Shown: in pieces, positions 23,417 to 31,203 of the stretch | Layout: each line of letters starts with the position of its first letter | Position numbering within the stretch: position 1 is the first letter of the stretch | NCBI GenBank assembly: GCA_035637655.1 | Contig: DASPWT010000123.1 | Coordinates: 1 to 35,487 of the forward strand | Direction: 5' to 3' | Length of the DNA stretch: 35,487 nucleotides | Source of the DNA: VBDM01 sp035637655 | Lineage (GTDB): Bacteria; Pseudomonadota; Gammaproteobacteria; Burkholderiales; SG8-39 | Notes under the pieces: model-generated | The model's database searches: none | Told to the model about the DNA's origin: nothing | What the model saw: only the letters and a program-made list of their open reading frames with translations | Made by a program: the position numbers and the translations under genes

Positions 23417-24705
23417 CCGAGGGCCTCGCCGGGCTTGCCGCCTTTCTGCTGCTTGCCTTCCTCCGTGTCCCGATGGCCTTCGCCATGGGGATCGTGGGCT
23501 TCTTCGGTTTCGCCTGGAAAGTCAATTTCGGCGCGGCGGCGTCGATGATCGCGCAGACCACCTACGAGACCGGGCTCGCCTACACGCTGTCGGTGATCCC
23601 GCTCTTCATCCTCATGGGAAATTTCGTGGTGCGGGCGCGCATGTCCGAGGAACTCTACCACGCTGCCTACACCTTTCTCGGCGACAGGCGCGGCGGCCTC
23701 GCCATGTCCACCATCGTCGCCTGCGCGGGTTTCGGGGCGATCTGCGGCTCGTCCATAGCAACGGCGGCGACCTTCAGCAAGGTCGCCTATCCGTCGATGC
23801 GCAAGTTCGGCTACAAGGACACGCTCGCCGCGGGCTCCATCGCCGCGGGCGGCACGCTCGGCATCCTGATCCCGCCTTCGGTGATCATGGTGATCTACGG
23901 CATCATGACCGAGACCAATATCGGCAAGCTCTTCGCGGCCGGAATTTTCCCGGGCGTCGTGGCGACGCTGCTCCTGTGCCTCGCCGTCGCGTGGATGACC
24001 TGGCGGGATCCGCAGGCCGGCCCGCCGGGCGAGCGCAGCTCCTGGGCGGTGCGGCTCGAGGCGATCAAGCGCGTCTGGCCGGTGGTTTTGCTGTTCCTCG
24101 TCGTGATCGGCGGGATCTACGCCGGCGTGTTCACCGCGACCGAGGGCGCGGGAATCGGCGCGGGGGGCGCGCTCCTCTTCGCGCTGGCGCGCCGCGCGCT
24201 CAGCTGGAGGACCTTCGTGGAGGTCCTGATCGAGAGCGTGCGCACCACCTCGATGCTGTTCATGATCCTGATCGGCGCGCTCATCTTCGCCAACTTCATC
24301 AACTACACGACGATGCCTTCGGACCTGAAGGGCTTCGTCACCCGGTTCGCGCTGCACCCGATTCTCGTGATCGTGGCGATCTGCGCGATCTACGTGGTGC
24401 TCGGCACGGCGATGGAGGAGCTGTCGATGATCCTCCTCACGGTGCCGCTGTTCTTTCCCGTCGTGACCGCGCTCGGATTCGATCCGATCTGGTTCGGGAT
24501 CATCATCGTGATCGTCGTCCAGATCGGCCTCATCAGCCCGCCGGTAGGGATGAACATCTTCGTCGTGAAGAGCCTGCTTCGCCACCTGACGATAGGCACG
24601 GTGTTCCGCGGCGTGTTTCCCTTCAACGTGGCGCTCGTCGCGCTGCTCGCGATCGTGGTCGCCTTTCCGCAGCTGGCTACCTGGCTGCCCGGGTTCATGA
24701 AATGA
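23413..24705 (+). CDS. TRAP transporter large membrane subunit, DctM family
   Basis: A 430-residue polytopic permease from ATG 23413; the open frame begins earlier but upstream residues shadow dctQ. Family blocks are IPLFILMGNFVVRARMSEELY, GAICGSSIATAATFSKVAYPSM, GTLGILIPPSVIMVIYGIMTETNIGKLF and IVQIGLISPPVGMNIFVVKS near the end. About a dozen hydrophobic helices are present, as in the ion-transporter superfamily. It carries the substrate and the coupling ion. Its stop overlaps the start of the ligase gene by ATGA, tying transport to CoA activation. Confidence 0.92.
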   Translation: MTEGLAGLAAFLLLAFLRVPMAFAMGIVGFFGFAWKVNFGAAASMIAQTTYETGLAYTLSVIPLFILMGNFVVRARMSEELYHAAYTFLGDRRGGLAMSTIVACAGFGAICGSSIATAATFSKVAYPSMRKFGYKDTLAAGSIAAGGTLGILIPPSVIMVIYGIMTETNIGKLFAAGIFPGVVATLLLCLAVAWMTWRDPQAGPPGERSSWAVRLEAIKRVWPVVLLFLVVIGGIYAGVFTATEGAGIGAGGALLFALARRALSWRTFVEVLIESVRTTSMLFMILIGALIFANFINYTTMPSDLKGFVTRFALHPILVIVAICAIYVVLGTAMEELSMILLTVPLFFPVVTALGFDPIWFGIIIVIVVQIGLISPPVGMNIFVVKSLLRHLTIGTVFRGVFPFNVALVALLAIVVAFPQLATWLPGFMK

Positions 24706-26000
24706 TGCGCGCAATGGATCAGCTCGAGCCGATCGAGAAGGCGAACGTCGACGAGCTGCGCACCCTGCAGCTCGAACGCCTGCGCTGGACACTAGTGCAC
24801 GCGCACGAGAAGGTGCCGCACTACCGCAAGAGCTTCGACGCCGCGGGCGTTCACCCGGGTGATCTGAAAGATCTCGCAGACCTGGCGAAGTTTCCGTTTA
24901 CCACCAAGGCCGACCTGCGCGCCAACTATCCCTTCGGCATGTTCGCGGTGCCCATGGACAGAATCGTGCGCGTGCATGCCTCGAGCGGCACCACCGGCAA
25001 GCCCACCGTCGTCGGCTACACCAGGGAGGACATCGACACCTGGTCGGCGGTGATGGCGCGCTCGATTCGCGCCGCCGGCGGCCGCTCCAGCGACATCGTT
25101 CACATCGCCTACGGCTACGGTCTTTTCACCGGGGGCCTGGGCGCGCACTACGGCGCCGAGGCGCTGGGCGCGACCGTCGTCCCGGTGAGCGGCGGCATGA
25201 CCGAGCGGCAGGTGCAGCTGATGTGCGACTTCAAGCCCGGCATCCTCATGTGCACGCCGTCCTACGCGCTGGTGATCGCCGACGAGTTCGCGCGCCAGGG
25301 CCTCGACCCGGCGCAGTGCTCCGCGCGCGTCGGGATCCTCGGCGCAGAGCCGTGGAGCGAGAGCATGCGCGACGAGATCGAGAGGCGCCTCGGGCTCGCG
25401 GCGCTCAACCATTACGGGCTTTCGGAGGTCATCGGTCCGGGGGTTGCAAGCGAGCACGTGGAGACCCGCGACGGACTGACGATCTGGGAGGACCACTTCT
25501 ACCCCGAGATCATCGATCCGCAAAGCGGTACGGTGCTGCCCGAGGGGCAGGACGGCGAACTGGTCCTCACCTCGCTCACCAAGATCGGGATGCCGGTGAT
25601 CCGCTTCCGTACGCGCGACCTCACCCGACTTTCGCCCGGCACCGCGCGCAGCATGCGCCGCATGGCGCGCGTCACCGGGCGCTCTGACGACATGCTGATC
25701 ATCCGCGGCGTCAACGTATTTCCCTCTCAGATCGAGGAGCTGCTGCTGAAGCAGGACCGGCTCGCGCCCCACTACGTGCTCGAAGTCCGCCGCGACGGGC
25801 ACCTGGATGATCTCGATGTACTGGTCGAGCGCAGGGCGGAAATGCCGGCGGCGGCCAAGGTGGTCGTCGAGCAGGACGTCGAACGGAGCATCAAGGGATA
25901 CATCGGCGTGAGCGCCAAGGTGCACGTCGTCGAACCGGGCACCGTGCAGCGCTCGCAGGGCAAGGCGGTCCGAGTCATCGACAAGCGGCCCAAATCTTGA
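24702..26000 (+). CDS. Phenylacetate-CoA ligase-like adenylate-forming enzyme (PaaK family)
   Basis: A 432-residue protein from ATG 24702 (ATGATG; a later ATG at 24714 is also possible). The adenylation motif SSGTTGKPTVVGYT lies at residues 94-107. It is followed by GYGLFTGGLGAHYG, NHYGLSEVIGPGVASE and the C-terminal GRSDDMLIIRGVNVFPSQIEE, all characteristic of PaaK. The length matches PaaK (about 430). The family converts phenylacetate or hydroxylated arylacetates to the CoA thioester with ATP. No paaABCDE epoxidase genes are here; instead the stop overlaps (TTGA) the start of a DpgC-like oxygenase gene. That context suggests activation of an arylacetate destined for alpha-carbon oxidation rather than ring epoxidation. 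The substrate is unproven. Confidence 0.92.
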   Translation: MMRAMDQLEPIEKANVDELRTLQLERLRWTLVHAHEKVPHYRKSFDAAGVHPGDLKDLADLAKFPFTTKADLRANYPFGMFAVPMDRIVRVHASSGTTGKPTVVGYTREDIDTWSAVMARSIRAAGGRSSDIVHIAYGYGLFTGGLGAHYGAEALGATVVPVSGGMTERQVQLMCDFKPGILMCTPSYALVIADEFARQGLDPAQCSARVGILGAEPWSESMRDEIERRLGLAALNHYGLSEVIGPGVASEHVETRDGLTIWEDHFYPEIIDPQSGTVLPEGQDGELVLTSLTKIGMPVIRFRTRDLTRLSPGTARSMRRMARVTGRSDDMLIIRGVNVFPSQIEELLLKQDRLAPHYVLEVRRDGHLDDLDVLVERRAEMPAAAKVVVEQDVERSIKGYIGVSAKVHVVEPGTVQRSQGKAVRVIDKRPKS

Positions 26001-27352
26001 CGTTCACGGAAGCATCCGCTCGAGAGGAACCGCCGCGCGACACCGGCGATTTTGCCGGCGACTGCGCGCGCTACTCGCGATTCTGGGAGAGCAGCGCGGC
26101 GCGGCTCGCGCGCCTGCCCGCGAAGCCCGCGCGCAACGCGGACGAGGCGCAGGCGGCCGAGCAGATCAAGCGCGAAGCACGCGCGGCGCGCAGCCGATTT
26201 CTCGCCGCTCACGCCGAGACCGTCTATGACCGGCTCACGCAGAAACGCTCGCGCTTCATCCGCGTCGAGCAGCTCGTATACGATGCCGCGACCCTCGTTC
26301 CGGGGCTCGTCCCGACTCGCGAAGAGGTCGCGGCGGAGGCCCCGCTCATCCAGCGCGACAAGGAGGGGCACGAGATCGATCAGGGGATCTTCGTCTCGGC
26401 GGTGCTCGCGAATCCGCACGCCGGGCGCCACCTCTGCCACGCGATGCTGCTTCCCCACGCCGGGACCGCCGGGCGACTTTTGGAGCTGGAAAAAAACGCT
26501 CGCGTCGATCTCGGAGCGGCGGAAGTCTTCCGCATAGGCGAGGCCGCGCATGTGATCCAGAAGAACCCGCGCCACCTGAACGCCGAGGACGCCACCACCC
26601 TCGACGCCGCCGAGATCGCAGTCGACCTGGCGATCCTCGATCCGCGCACCCAGATCTGCGTGCTGCGCGGGGGCACCGTGCAAAGCGGAAAGTATCGGGG
26701 GCGCCGCGTGCTCGGCAGCGGCATCAACCTCACGCATCTCTACCACGGCAGGGTGCCGTTCATCTGGTACCTGCAACGCGACCTGGGGATCGTCAACAAG
26801 ATCTATCGGGGCGTCGCGCGCCCGGACGCGATGCCGGACGACGTCACCGGGACAACGCAGGAGAAACCCTGGATCGCGGTGGTGGAGGGATTCGCCATCG
26901 GCGGGCACTGCCAGTACCTGCTCGTCATGGACTACGTGCTCGCGGCTCAGGACGCGTTCATGAGCCTGCCCGCGCGCAAGGAAGGCATCATCCCCGGCGC
27001 GGCCAACCTGCGCCTGCCGCGCTTCACCGGAGACCGCATTGCGCGCCAGGCGATCATGACCGAGCGCCGGTTCGAGTGCGACAGCCCCGAGGGACGGCTG
27101 ATCTGCGACGAGGTGGTCGCGGGAGGCGACATGGACGGCGCGATCGAGCGCGTTGTGGAGAGGCTGACCGGTTCGGGCGTGGTGAGCGCCGCCGCAAACC
27201 GGCGCGCTTTCCGCATTGCGCAGGAGCCGTTCGATCTGTTCCGGAACTATTTCGCCCTGTACGCGCTCGAGCAGGCCTACTGCCACTTCAGCCCGGCGCT
27301 GATCGAAAACCTCGAACGGAACTGGAATGCGAAGAGCCGCAAGGTGGAATGA
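25997..27352 (+). CDS. DpgC-like crotonase-fold dioxygenase (arylacetyl-CoA 1,2-dioxygenase family)
   Basis: A 451-residue protein starting at TTG 25997, overlapping the ligase stop. About residues 1-190 form an alpha-helical domain. The rest is a crotonase-fold domain with VLRGGTVQSGKYRGRRVLGS, oxyanion-loop GSGINLTHLYHG (240-251), GFAIGGHCQYLLV (298-310) and LPARKEGIIPGAANLRLPRF (324-343). This layout and these blocks match DpgC, the cofactor-independent enzyme that converts 3,5-dihydroxyphenylacetyl-CoA plus O2 to the arylglyoxylate in vancomycin-type biosynthesis. The other DpgABD genes are absent, so catabolism of an imported arylacetate is more likely than antibiotic synthesis. The Gln of GG-x-x-Q, kept in DpgC, is present. 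It could instead be another crotonase activity. Confidence 0.82.
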   Translation: MTFTEASAREEPPRDTGDFAGDCARYSRFWESSAARLARLPAKPARNADEAQAAEQIKREARAARSRFLAAHAETVYDRLTQKRSRFIRVEQLVYDAATLVPGLVPTREEVAAEAPLIQRDKEGHEIDQGIFVSAVLANPHAGRHLCHAMLLPHAGTAGRLLELEKNARVDLGAAEVFRIGEAAHVIQKNPRHLNAEDATTLDAAEIAVDLAILDPRTQICVLRGGTVQSGKYRGRRVLGSGINLTHLYHGRVPFIWYLQRDLGIVNKIYRGVARPDAMPDDVTGTTQEKPWIAVVEGFAIGGHCQYLLVMDYVLAAQDAFMSLPARKEGIIPGAANLRLPRFTGDRIARQAIMTERRFECDSPEGRLICDEVVAGGDMDGAIERVVERLTGSGVVSAAANRRAFRIAQEPFDLFRNYFALYALEQAYCHFSPALIENLERNWNAKSRKVE

Positions 27353-27355
27353 GCG

Positions 27356-27613
27356 TCAGTTGTCGCCGGACTCGTCCGACCAGCGCCTTCGAGGTCCCGA
27401 ATAGGGGTAGTCCGCCGGGTCGTCCGCGCTCGGCTCGTCTTCCAGATCGTCGAACTCATCCAATTGCCGGAGCAGCGATTGCAGGCGCAGCTCGGCGGCG
27501 GAATCCCGGTCGGCCTGGCTGGAGAGCCGCTTGGCCACACTTGAGGCGCGTTCGTAGTCGCGCTTGGTTCTGATCGGCCGCGCGCGCCCGTTGACTTTTC
27601 TTCGCTTGGTCAT
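27356..27613 (-). CDS. Small charged protein resembling the HigA antitoxin leader, no HTH
   Basis: An 85-residue protein from ATG 27611-27613 (GGGG upstream); an in-frame extension to 27748 is not supported. Residues 13-50 (ARPIRTKRDYERASSVAKRL, then ELRLQSLLRQLDEFDD) resemble the helical leader of HigA-type antitoxins, in which an IRTExDYE motif precedes an alpha-helix. The expected helix-turn-helix domain is missing; an acidic, Pro-rich tail follows instead. No toxin gene is beside it. It may be a degenerate antitoxin or an unrelated small protein. It converges on the DpgC-like gene, with three bases between their stops. Confidence 0.55.
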   Translation of the reverse strand: MTKRRKVNGRARPIRTKRDYERASSVAKRLSSQADRDSAAELRLQSLLRQLDEFDDLEDEPSADDPADYPYSGPRRRWSDESGDN

Positions 27614-27665
27614 GGCACCCCTTTCCTGCCGGCCCCCGATGGGCTCTTCCTCGTAAGTGTAGCCT

Positions 27666-28988
27666 TTACTTGAGGACCGGGGTCGATTGCTGCCGCCGTC
27701 GCGCCCGCTGACGGAGCGCGCTGCGCGCCAGCCAAACGAGGCCTCCAAGTATCAGCACCCCCATCAGCCAACGGATGGCGACTGCCAGCTGCGAGGCGTC
27801 GAGCGCCGGCCGCGGGAACTGGCTCAAGCGGTCCGCGCGCTCGGTCATCCAATGCCAGGCAGTGTGGCCCACCAGCACCGATAGAATAATCGTTCCCAAA
27901 CGTTCCGCGACGACGAACCGGAACAGGATTTCCAGCGCTGGAATGAGGAGCACCAGCACGAGCAGCTGCCCGAGCTCGACGCCGAGGTTGAACGACAAGA
28001 GCGACGTCAACAGATGGGACCCGGCGAACTGCAGCGTCTCGCGCAGCGCGAACGAGAAGGCGAACCCGTGGACCAGGCCGAAACCGAAGGTGATCAACCA
28101 GCGGCGCCCCACGTTGCTGCCGAGGACGTTCTCGATCGCCATGTACAGAATGGAAATCGCGATCAGCGTTTCGATGAGCGGCGGAAACCACAGCGCGTCC
28201 GGCCCCAGGTCGTACGCGGACGCGATCAGCGTGATCGAATGCGCGACCGTAAACGAGGTGACCAGGAGGACGAGCTGCCCGAAGCGCCGGAACGGGATCA
28301 CCAGGCAAAGCAGGAACAGCAGGTGGTCGGTTCCCTCAAGGATGTGGAAGAACCCCGAAGCGACGAAGCGCCAGGCGGCCTGGTGCCAGCGCGGAGCAAG
28401 CCTGACCAGGCCCGGATCCCCGTGCAGATCGAACGCGCGAACGACGCCGGCGGCGGGAAGGAAGCGCAGCACGACGGTGGTTCGCAGGCCCAGCCGTTCG
28501 AGTCGGGGCCGGATCGAGAAGTCGGAGCGGTCCGAGCCGATCGGATACTCGAACAGGACGTCGAGCAGTCCCTGTTCCCAGTACAGCTCCATCGTGCTCG
28601 GCAGCGGCGGGCCCGTGACGTGCGCGAGCGCCTGCTCGTAGGACGCGAAGGATTTGTCGGACCCCAGGGACACGCGGGCTTCCACGACCCGCGGGTAAGC
28701 GAGGCGGAGCTCGCCCTCGTACAGCTCGACGTTGTCCGCGATCCACAGCGTCGCGGCGTTGCGCAGCGACGCGTCGGCGCGCGCGAGATCGAGAAAGCCC
28801 GCGCCGCGCCGCGGAAAATCAACGTCGCGCATGGCTTTCAGCGGCACGCGAATCAGCAGACTGAGCCGCCGTCCTTCCGGCTTGACGAAGGCATTCACCC
28901 TCACATCGGCCGGGAGGTCGTGGGCCACCGCCGGCAGTGTGAGCACGAGAATCAACGCCGCCACCGACGCGACCCTCATGCGCCGCAT
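27666..28988 (-). CDS. HupE/UreJ-type membrane protein with periplasmic N-terminal domain
   Basis: A 440-residue protein; two in-frame ATGs (28986-28988 and 28977-28979) are both in a perfect palindrome and neither has a clear Shine-Dalgarno. A signal peptide (RVASVAALILVLTLPAVA) leads into a soluble domain of about 190 residues. A six-helix membrane domain follows, with HILEGTDHLLFLLCLV, FTVAHSITLIAS, LVHGFAFSFALRETL and VGHTAWHWM. The repeated His in helices is typical of the HupE/UreJ_2 family, linked in some members to nickel or other metal transport. The function here is unknown. It ends with an Arg-rich cytoplasmic tail. It is divergent from a beta-propeller lipoprotein gene. Confidence 0.82.
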   Translation of the reverse strand: MRRMRVASVAALILVLTLPAVAHDLPADVRVNAFVKPEGRRLSLLIRVPLKAMRDVDFPRRGAGFLDLARADASLRNAATLWIADNVELYEGELRLAYPRVVEARVSLGSDKSFASYEQALAHVTGPPLPSTMELYWEQGLLDVLFEYPIGSDRSDFSIRPRLERLGLRTTVVLRFLPAAGVVRAFDLHGDPGLVRLAPRWHQAAWRFVASGFFHILEGTDHLLFLLCLVIPFRRFGQLVLLVTSFTVAHSITLIASAYDLGPDALWFPPLIETLIAISILYMAIENVLGSNVGRRWLITFGFGLVHGFAFSFALRETLQFAGSHLLTSLLSFNLGVELGQLLVLVLLIPALEILFRFVVAERLGTIILSVLVGHTAWHWMTERADRLSQFPRPALDASQLAVAIRWLMGVLILGGLVWLARSALRQRARRRQQSTPVLK

Positions 28989-28994
28989 GAGGGT
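28972..28994. promoter_or_regulatory. Perfect 23-bp palindrome over the HupE/UreJ-type start codons
   Basis: ACCCTCATGCG, one C, then its exact reverse complement. Both candidate ATG start codons of the minus-strand gene lie in the arms. Two bases further on lies TTGACA (28996-29001), so the palindrome also abuts the possible -35 of the divergent gene. It could be an operator or an mRNA hairpin hiding the start codons. Confidence 0.6.
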
Positions 28995-28995
28995 G

Positions 28996-29027
28996 TTGAC
29001 AAGGATTTTCCCAGCATCGAGCATAGT
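28996..29027 (+). promoter_or_regulatory. Possible promoter of the beta-propeller lipoprotein gene
   Basis: A perfect -35 consensus TTGACA (28996-29001) is followed, after a long 20-bp spacer, by a weak -10-like CATAGT (29022-29027), 33 bp before the ATG. The spacing is poor, so only the -35 is convincing. Confidence 0.3.
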
Positions 29028-29060
29028 GGCTGCGCAGCTTACAACGGAAAAGGGGAGCCA

Positions 29061-30257
29061 ATGAAAAGCAAAGAGGGGAAGCGCAACCTTTACATCTTCG
29101 CGGCCTTCGTTTCTGCACTTGTCGCGCTCGGAGCCTGTCAGGCCTTGCTCGAAAACAGAGCGGGCGCCCCGGGGCCCACCGTCCAGGCGCCGATGTTCGA
29201 GGTGGATCCGCTGTGGCCGAAGCCCTTGCCGAATCATTGGCTGCTCGGCTGGACCATCGGAGTGTGGGTCGACGAGCAGGACCACGTCTGGGTCATTCAT
29301 CGCGGCGCGGGCGGGCTGCATGACAACGAAAAGGGGCTCGAACTGAAGCCTCCCATCTCCGAGTGCTGCCGTACGGCCCCGCCCATACTGGTGTTCGATC
29401 AGGCCGGCAACCTGGTCAGATCCTGGGGCGGCCCGGGACCGGGCTACGAGTGGCCGGAAGGGGCGCACGGCGTCCACGTCGATTACAAGGGCAACGTGTG
29501 GCTCGGCGGCAACGGCAAGGGTGACGCGCACGTCCTGAAGTTCACGAAAGAGGGGAAGTTCCTGATGCAGTTGGGCCGCTACGGCAAGAACGGCGGCAGC
29601 AACGACCTCGAGAACTTCGGGCGGGTGGCCAAGATCTGGGTCGATCCCAAGACCAACGAAGCGTACATTGCCGACGGCTATACCAACAAACGCGTCGCCG
29701 TGGTCGACGCCGATACCGGCAAGATGAAGCGCTACTGGGGTGCGTACGGCAACAAGCCGAACGACGCTCCCATGGGAAACTACGACCCGAAAGCGCCGCC
29801 GGCCCAGCAGTTCCGCAATCCGGTGCATTGCGTCGAACGCTCGAACGACGGCCTGGTGTACGTGTGCGACCGCCAGGGCGACCGCGTGCAGGTATTCCGC
29901 CCGGACGGGACGTTCGTGAAGGAAGGGTTCTATGCCAAAGAAACGCTCGCTTCGGGCTCCGCCTGGGACATCACGTTCTCGAAGGATCGCGAGCAGCGGT
30001 TCATGTTCCTCGCCGACGGCCAGAACGAGAAGGTGCGCATCATCCTGCGCGAAACGCTGGAGGAGATCTCGAACTTCGGCGACGGCGGGCGCCAGCCCGG
30101 CCAGTTCTACGGCGTGCACAGCATCGCCACCGATTCGAAGGGCAACCTCTATACGACCGAGACATACGAAGGCAAGCGCGTGCAGAAGTTCGTCTACAAG
30201 GGCATAGGCGCGGTTCCGAGTGGGAGCCAGGGCGTGCTGTGGCCGCGCTCCGGGTGA
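29061..30257 (+). CDS. NHL-type beta-propeller lipoprotein
   Basis: A 398-residue protein from ATG 29061 with AGGGGAG just upstream. The lipobox LGAC in ALVALGACQA indicates a lipid-anchored protein. The rest shows repeated propeller blades with the usual GNVWLGG, GEAYIADGYTNKRV-like and GNLYTTETYEGKRVQKF strands: VWVDEQDHVWVIHRG, LVFDQAGNLVRSWGG, HGVHVDYKGNVWLGG, IWVDPKTNEAYIADG, CVERSNDGLVYVCDR and SIATDSKGNLYTTET. About six blades are expected. NHL propellers serve as binding scaffolds or as lyases of the peptidylglycine type; no catalytic set is evident. A Bug receptor gene follows 7 bp later. Confidence 0.85.
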   Translation: MKSKEGKRNLYIFAAFVSALVALGACQALLENRAGAPGPTVQAPMFEVDPLWPKPLPNHWLLGWTIGVWVDEQDHVWVIHRGAGGLHDNEKGLELKPPISECCRTAPPILVFDQAGNLVRSWGGPGPGYEWPEGAHGVHVDYKGNVWLGGNGKGDAHVLKFTKEGKFLMQLGRYGKNGGSNDLENFGRVAKIWVDPKTNEAYIADGYTNKRVAVVDADTGKMKRYWGAYGNKPNDAPMGNYDPKAPPAQQFRNPVHCVERSNDGLVYVCDRQGDRVQVFRPDGTFVKEGFYAKETLASGSAWDITFSKDREQRFMFLADGQNEKVRIILRETLEEISNFGDGGRQPGQFYGVHSIATDSKGNLYTTETYEGKRVQKFVYKGIGAVPSGSQGVLWPRSG

Positions 30258-30264
30258 CATCCTG

Positions 30265-31203
30265 ATGCGACGCGCCTGGGACGCGTTCACGGGCCTCGCG
30301 TTACTTTTCTCCGCGGCCGGCGCGCTCTCCCAGGGATTTCCGTCGAAACCGGTACACATCGTCGTGCCGTTTCCGCCGGGTGGGGGCGCCGATACGCTCG
30401 CGCGCATCATGGAGCCGAAGCTGGCGGCGATCTGGGCGCAACCGATCGTGATCGAGAACCGTCCCGGGGCGAGCGGCCATATCGGCGCGGATTTCGTCGC
30501 CAAGTCCGCGCCCGATGGCCACACGCTCCTCATGAGCTCGACCGCATCGCTCACGGAGAAAAACGTGCACCAGTTCGCGCCGGTGTCGCTCGTTTCGGCC
30601 TCGCCCTACATCGTCACCGCGAACCCGGGCGTCGCGGCCGCCGACATCCGCGGGCTGATCGCGCTCGCGAAAGCGAACCCGCGCAAGCTCACGTTCGGCT
30701 CCTCGGGCACGGGCGCGGCCTCGCATCTTTCGGCGGAACTCTTCAAAGCGATGGCGGGAGTGGACCTTTTGCACGTGCCTTACAAGGGCACCGGGCAGGC
30801 GCTCACCGATTTGTTGGCGGGGCACGTGAACCTGATGTTCGCGCCGGCGCAGACGGTGATGCCTTACGTGCAGGCGGGCAGGCTGAAGGCGCTCGCGGTC
30901 ACCGGATCGAAGCGCTCGGACACTTTGCCGGATCTTCCGACCGTCGCCGAATCGGGATTGTCGGGCTACGAAGCGGTAGGCTGGTTCGGCCTGCTCGCGC
31001 CGGCCGCGACGCCGAAAGCGACGGTGGCGAAGGTCTCCGCCGAAGCGAATCGCGTGCTGGCGATGAGCGAGGTACGCGAGAAAATGCTAGTCCTCGGCGC
31101 CGAGCCCGCGGGCAACACGCCCGAGGAGTTCGCGCGCTTCATACGCGGCGATCAGGCGAAATGGTCCAAGCTGATGAAACAGGCGGGGATTACGCCGGAG
31201 TAA
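30265..31203 (+). CDS. Bug-family substrate-binding protein (TctC-like), third copy
   Basis: A 312-residue protein from ATG 30265, 7 bp after the propeller gene, so probably co-transcribed with it. A Sec signal precedes the Bug start FPSKPVHIVVPFPPGGGADTLARI; then IENRPGASGHIGA, PDGHTLLMSS, FAPVSLVSASPYIV, LTFGSSGTGAASH, VPYKGTGQALTDLLAG and GWFGLLAPAATP. Bug receptors bind carboxylic or aromatic acids. TctA/TctB are missing. The gene converges on the SpoIIAA-like gene with a 14-nt overlap of the 3' ends, and a strong GC hairpin (31232-31253) lies just downstream, possibly helping termination. Confidence 0.9.
   Translation: MRRAWDAFTGLALLFSAAGALSQGFPSKPVHIVVPFPPGGGADTLARIMEPKLAAIWAQPIVIENRPGASGHIGADFVAKSAPDGHTLLMSSTASLTEKNVHQFAPVSLVSASPYIVTANPGVAAADIRGLIALAKANPRKLTFGSSGTGAASHLSAELFKAMAGVDLLHVPYKGTGQALTDLLAGHVNLMFAPAQTVMPYVQAGRLKALAVTGSKRSDTLPDLPTVAESGLSGYEAVGWFGLLAPAATPKATVAKVSAEANRVLAMSEVREKMLVLGAEPAGNTPEEFARFIRGDQAKWSKLMKQAGITPE

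Noticed and set aside
28014..30257. 747-codon plus-strand frame extending upstream of the propeller lipoprotein
   Set aside because: The upstream part is antisense to the HupE/UreJ-type gene, and a good lipobox and ribosome-binding site define the start at 29061.
27666..30554. 962-codon minus-strand open frame extending past the HupE/UreJ-type gene
   Set aside because: Only the part to 28988 looks like protein; the rest is antisense to the propeller lipoprotein and Bug genes.
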